Assembly: GCF_049860805.1 (NCBI RefSeq)
Contig: NZ_CP187555.1
Location: 4,588,001 to 4,652,000 of the forward strand
Direction of reading: 5' to 3'
Source of the DNA: Parabacteroides sp900760525
Lineage (GTDB): Bacteria > Bacteroidota > Bacteroidia > Bacteroidales > Tannerellaceae
DNA: 64,000 bases
In this document: positions 61,541 through 64,000 of the stretch, piece by piece
Layout of the letters: each line of letters opens with the position of its first letter
Numbering within the stretch: position 1 is the stretch's first letter
Position numbers and translations under genes: made by a program
The notes under the pieces: model-generated
The model's database searches: none
What the model saw: only the letters and a program-made list of their open reading frames with translations
Told to the model about the DNA's origin: nothing

Positions 61541-61640
61541 AAGCAGGCAAAGACTAAATAGATTATTGATATATAATAGGATATCATTTAGAGTAGTAGC
61601 CCATTCCTGCTTTCGGTTAATCCAAAAACAATATAAAGGT

Positions 61641-62639
61641 ATGAATAAATTATTTATCGGGATTGATTTCTCCAAGAAAAAAGTAGATGTAAGTGTGATA
61701 GAGAAAGAAAACATATCTTCAGGTGTCCACCGTGAGTTCAGTAATGATGTTGCCGGACATGAGAGTCTGTTGGCATGGCTTTGTGATAGCTATCCGCAGA
61801 CAGGCAAAGATCAGATGCTCTTTTGCGGTGAGAACACGGGACTTTACAGCGTTTGTTTGAGTAACACTCTCGCGCACGAGGGTTATACACTGTGGCTGGA
61901 ACATCCTTACAGGATCAAACACAGCAGCGGCATGCAACGCGGGAAAAACGATAAATTGGATTCATTGCTGATCGCACAATACGCTTGCCGTTTCGAGGAT
62001 ATGGCCAAGGTCTATACCCCCAATACGGAAACCATCCGGGCGCTGCACTCATTTTTCACATTCCGTGATTTATTGGTGAAAATGAAAAATGAAGCATTGG
62101 TACATGCCAAAGAACTCCATTCGGTCCTAAAAGGGAATCACGCAACAGATTACATATATCAACATAGCCTGACACAAGTGGATAACTTGAACCGTGAAAT
62201 AAAAGATGTGGAAAAGGAAATAATGGATCTGATCAACAGTGAAGAGGAGATCAAAAACAATTATGAGCGTATTACATCCATCAAAGGCGTGGCTTTTGTC
62301 AACGCCCTTGCTTTGATCGTTTATACCGAAAACTTCACCTGTTTTGACGATCCGCGCAAGCTGGCCTGCTATGCGGGAGTGGTACCGTTCCAACGAACCT
62401 CCGGCTCCAGTGTCAAAAGCAATGCCAAGACAAGTGGATTTGCCAATAAAAAACTAAACACGCTACTCACCCAAGCGGCACGAACCGCTGCCATACATGA
62501 TCCAATATTAAGAGAATATTACAGGCGCAAAAGAGAAGAGGGGAAGCATCATAATTTAGTTATAAACAATATTAGAAACAAACTGATACATCGAATCTGT
62601 GCATTGGTCAGGAACCAAACTTTCGACCAAACGGCTTAG
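61641..62639 (+). CDS. IS110-family transposase
   Basis: 332 residues from ATG 61641 (MNKLFIGIDFSKKKVDVSVI); an upstream start at 61566 would run through the leader. DEDD residues lie in GIDFSK (about 7-12), FCGENTG (about 62-68) and RGKNDKLDSLLIAQYA (about 101-116). The C-terminal domain has the Tnp_20 motif ITSIKGVAFVNALALIVYTE and SGSSVKSNAKTSGFANKKLN, with the catalytic serine in this region. Full length, likely active. Confidence 0.9.
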   Translation: MNKLFIGIDFSKKKVDVSVIEKENISSGVHREFSNDVAGHESLLAWLCDSYPQTGKDQMLFCGENTGLYSVCLSNTLAHEGYTLWLEHPYRIKHSSGMQRGKNDKLDSLLIAQYACRFEDMAKVYTPNTETIRALHSFFTFRDLLVKMKNEALVHAKELHSVLKGNHATDYIYQHSLTQVDNLNREIKDVEKEIMDLINSEEEIKNNYERITSIKGVAFVNALALIVYTENFTCFDDPRKLACYAGVVPFQRTSGSSVKSNAKTSGFANKKLNTLLTQAARTAAIHDPILREYYRRKREEGKHHNLVINNIRNKLIHRICALVRNQTFDQTA

Positions 62640-62770
62640 ATTTTTGCAATATTCTTAATTTGTTTTAAAATCTTTCCGTTTATTTGGTTGGGAACATAGA
62701 TTACAATAAGGTCCGTTTTGAGGAAATAATGAGCCTTTTGGGCAATGTGCCAATAGACCAATGGAAGAAA

Positions 62771-62965
62771 ATGTGAACCTATTAAATGATGATTTATGGG
62801 TGTGATGGAATGACATCGTTGTCGAAATGATTGTCGTTCTGTAGGGGCAGGTTCTAAACCTGCCCGATATCGACAAATATACATGTTGCAATCGGGCGGG
62901 TTTAGAACCCGCCCCTACAGCGACACCTTAAATATACCGATAAATCATCATTTATGATTCACATC
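62771..62965. mobile_element. MITE-like nested inverted repeat
   Basis: Outer arms (about 62771-62797 and 62940-62965) share a perfect 14-bp core (aaatgatgatttat / ataaatcatcattt). An inner pair, 62840-62868 and 62891-62919, matches over 29 bp with two mismatches and reads TGTAGGGGCaGGTT / AACCCGCCCCTACA. No coding capacity. Type of element not identified. Confidence 0.7.
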
Positions 62966-63177
62966 TGGCAAATATTGAATTGGCAATCTGTATCGTGTAG
63001 ATATCGATGTAGCTTATATATAATGTACGCGTATACATTATTCTTACTTTGTAGGGCTTGGTCGTAGTCCATCTGCATATTTCGTAGTTTGTCTTGTAAA
63101 TAAGCATTTTCGTACGAGATAGCTTATATCGTTGATAAGAAAGAATATAGAAAAGGAAAAAATATTAAGGAAAAGGA
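62966..63177. other. Intergenic region before the secreted-protein gene
   Basis: No gene is seen. AT-rich, with the small palindrome AATGTAcgcgTATACATT near 63022. It leads into the promoter at 63178. Confidence 0.4.
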
Positions 63178-63207
63178 TTGTCGGTTTAAAAGTTATGCGT
63201 ATTTTTG
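63178..63207 (+). promoter_or_regulatory. Bacteroidetes promoter of the DUF6383-like gene
   Basis: TTG (63178-63180), then exactly 19 bases, then TATTTTTG (63200-63207) fits the consensus TTG-N19-TAnnTTTG. The 5' leader is about 100 bases. Confidence 0.7.
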
Positions 63208-63313
63208 CCAAAAGAAATTCGTACGCATTAGTGATTGATTATAAAGTATTGGAAGCGTACATATTATTTGATTGAACTTATTACACTTTAGTATTAATAT
63301 TAAATTTTTGATT

Positions 63314-64000
63314 ATGAACAAAAAGTTTTCTACTCTTGTAGCGGCTTTTGCGCTTACAGCTTTTGCTGGTAATGCTGCAACAACCGCTCAGACAGTTGAC
63401 AAGCTGGACAAGGATGCATTGAAAGGCATGTATCAGTTGCATGATGCAAGCAATAATATGCTTGTAATGCATGGTGACAGTTTGCTCTTAGTTGACGCTG
63501 CAGGTCTTGATACTGTTGGCGTTTCTGCTTCTCTTTGGTGTGTACAGGTTTCAGAACCTGAAAATCAGGGACAAAATCCTATTTTTGACTTTACAAACAA
63601 AAAAACAGGTAAATTCTTGGCTGTATCTGCTGCTGTAGTAGATACAATGAATAAGGACGTGATTTCTGTTCCGATTGTTGCAGGTGTAAATTATCAAGGT
63701 TGGGGATGGTCTAAAACTTATGAAAATAAGTTGGAATCAGCTAAACCTATGTATACCTACATTGATAAAGATTCTGTTGTCTATTTGACTACTGATGGTA
63801 CAGATAACAATCATGTAAGATTAGTTAAAACTGGTGCTGATAAGATTGGTTCAACTTCTGCTCCAATTAACAATGCGATTGCTTTCACATTGAAAACAGC
63901 TGCTGACGTAGTATTGACAGCTCCTGAAATCAATGCTTACTTGGCAGGAAATAAGGATGTTTTGAAATTTGATCCTGATTACAAAGGAACTGAATCTTTA
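63314..64000 (+). CDS. Secreted DUF6383-like surface protein, 3' end beyond window
   Basis: 229 codons to the window edge. A signal peptide (MNKKFSTLVAAFALTAFAGN, cleavage near ATTAQT) is followed by a beta-rich domain (VVDTMNKDVISVPIVAGVNY). It resembles long secreted proteins with a DUF6383-type domain known from Parabacteroides; this is from memory and moderate. Expression looks strong given the good promoter. The rest of the gene is outside the window. Confidence 0.62.
   Translation, partial: MNKKFSTLVAAFALTAFAGNAATTAQTVDKLDKDALKGMYQLHDASNNMLVMHGDSLLLVDAAGLDTVGVSASLWCVQVSEPENQGQNPIFDFTNKKTGKFLAVSAAVVDTMNKDVISVPIVAGVNYQGWGWSKTYENKLESAKPMYTYIDKDSVVYLTTDGTDNNHVRLVKTGADKIGSTSAPINNAIAFTLKTAADVVLTAPEINAYLAGNKDVLKFDPDYKGTESL

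Noticed and set aside
1..64000. tRNA or rRNA genes
   Set aside because: I saw no cloverleaf or rRNA sequence on either strand, though short tRNA-like folds cannot be excluded by eye.

Overview
The window is Bacteroidales DNA. Promoter-like boxes have the TTG / TAnnTTTG shape of Bacteroidetes. The core genes on the right (hflX, a DUF4954 gene, xerD, aroQ, pyk, rbfA) and a secreted protein that looks like a Parabacteroides-type DUF6383 protein suggest a Parabacteroides-like host. The host genus is inference.

Layout. (1) 1 to about 52.1 kb is one end of a CTnDOT-like integrative conjugative element, open at the left edge. It holds a leftward transfer operon traA-traO (1-11482), a 700-bp non-coding mobilisation region likely to contain oriT, and rightward mobA, mobB and mobC. 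mobC, the coupling-protein gene, is split by a complete 2,466-bp group II intron. Three small membrane-protein genes follow. (2) 19.5-37.2 kb is AT-rich and holds about twenty short genes, mostly of known or likely immunity type: SUKH/SMI1-KNR4, Imm22, DUF4265, ankyrin, leucine-rich and others. All but ermF are on the minus strand, behind a tyrosine recombinase (36070-37188). Each gene is separated from the next by an attC-like site. (3) 37.5-52.1 kb is the GC-rich accessory and regulatory arm: a DUF3945 protein, topoisomerase III, DUF1896, a 2,040-residue methylase/helicase, a DUF1016 nuclease, two excisionase-like HTH proteins, RteC and an AraC regulator. (4) 52.4-64 kb is chromosome, with an IS110-family element and several repeats.

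Main discovery. The immunity region is built like an integron. For 18 of 19 gene units, the first 8-12 bases of the unit are the exact reverse complement of a box in the att site at its other end, as happens with integron 1R/2R boxes. Cassette ends can therefore be placed to the base. The macrolide-resistance gene ermF is itself a cassette in the first position next to the recombinase, with its gene inverted relative to the array. The second cassette, a SUKH gene, is split by an IS1380-family element; removing the element and one 7-bp target copy restores an in-frame 146-residue protein. From memory, recombinase-associated acquired interbacterial defence (rAID) clusters of Bacteroidales have this general plan. 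The base-level att rule and the ermF cassette are what this window adds.

How it works together. The conjugative element spreads by MobA/B/C and the Tra channel and is controlled by the RteC/HTH arm. The array it carries would protect the recipient from contact-delivered toxins of competitors and from macrolides. Two other RNA-level features stand out: a candidate attenuator leader ahead of the DUF1896 and methylase genes, and a candidate bridge RNA ahead of the IS110 transposase.
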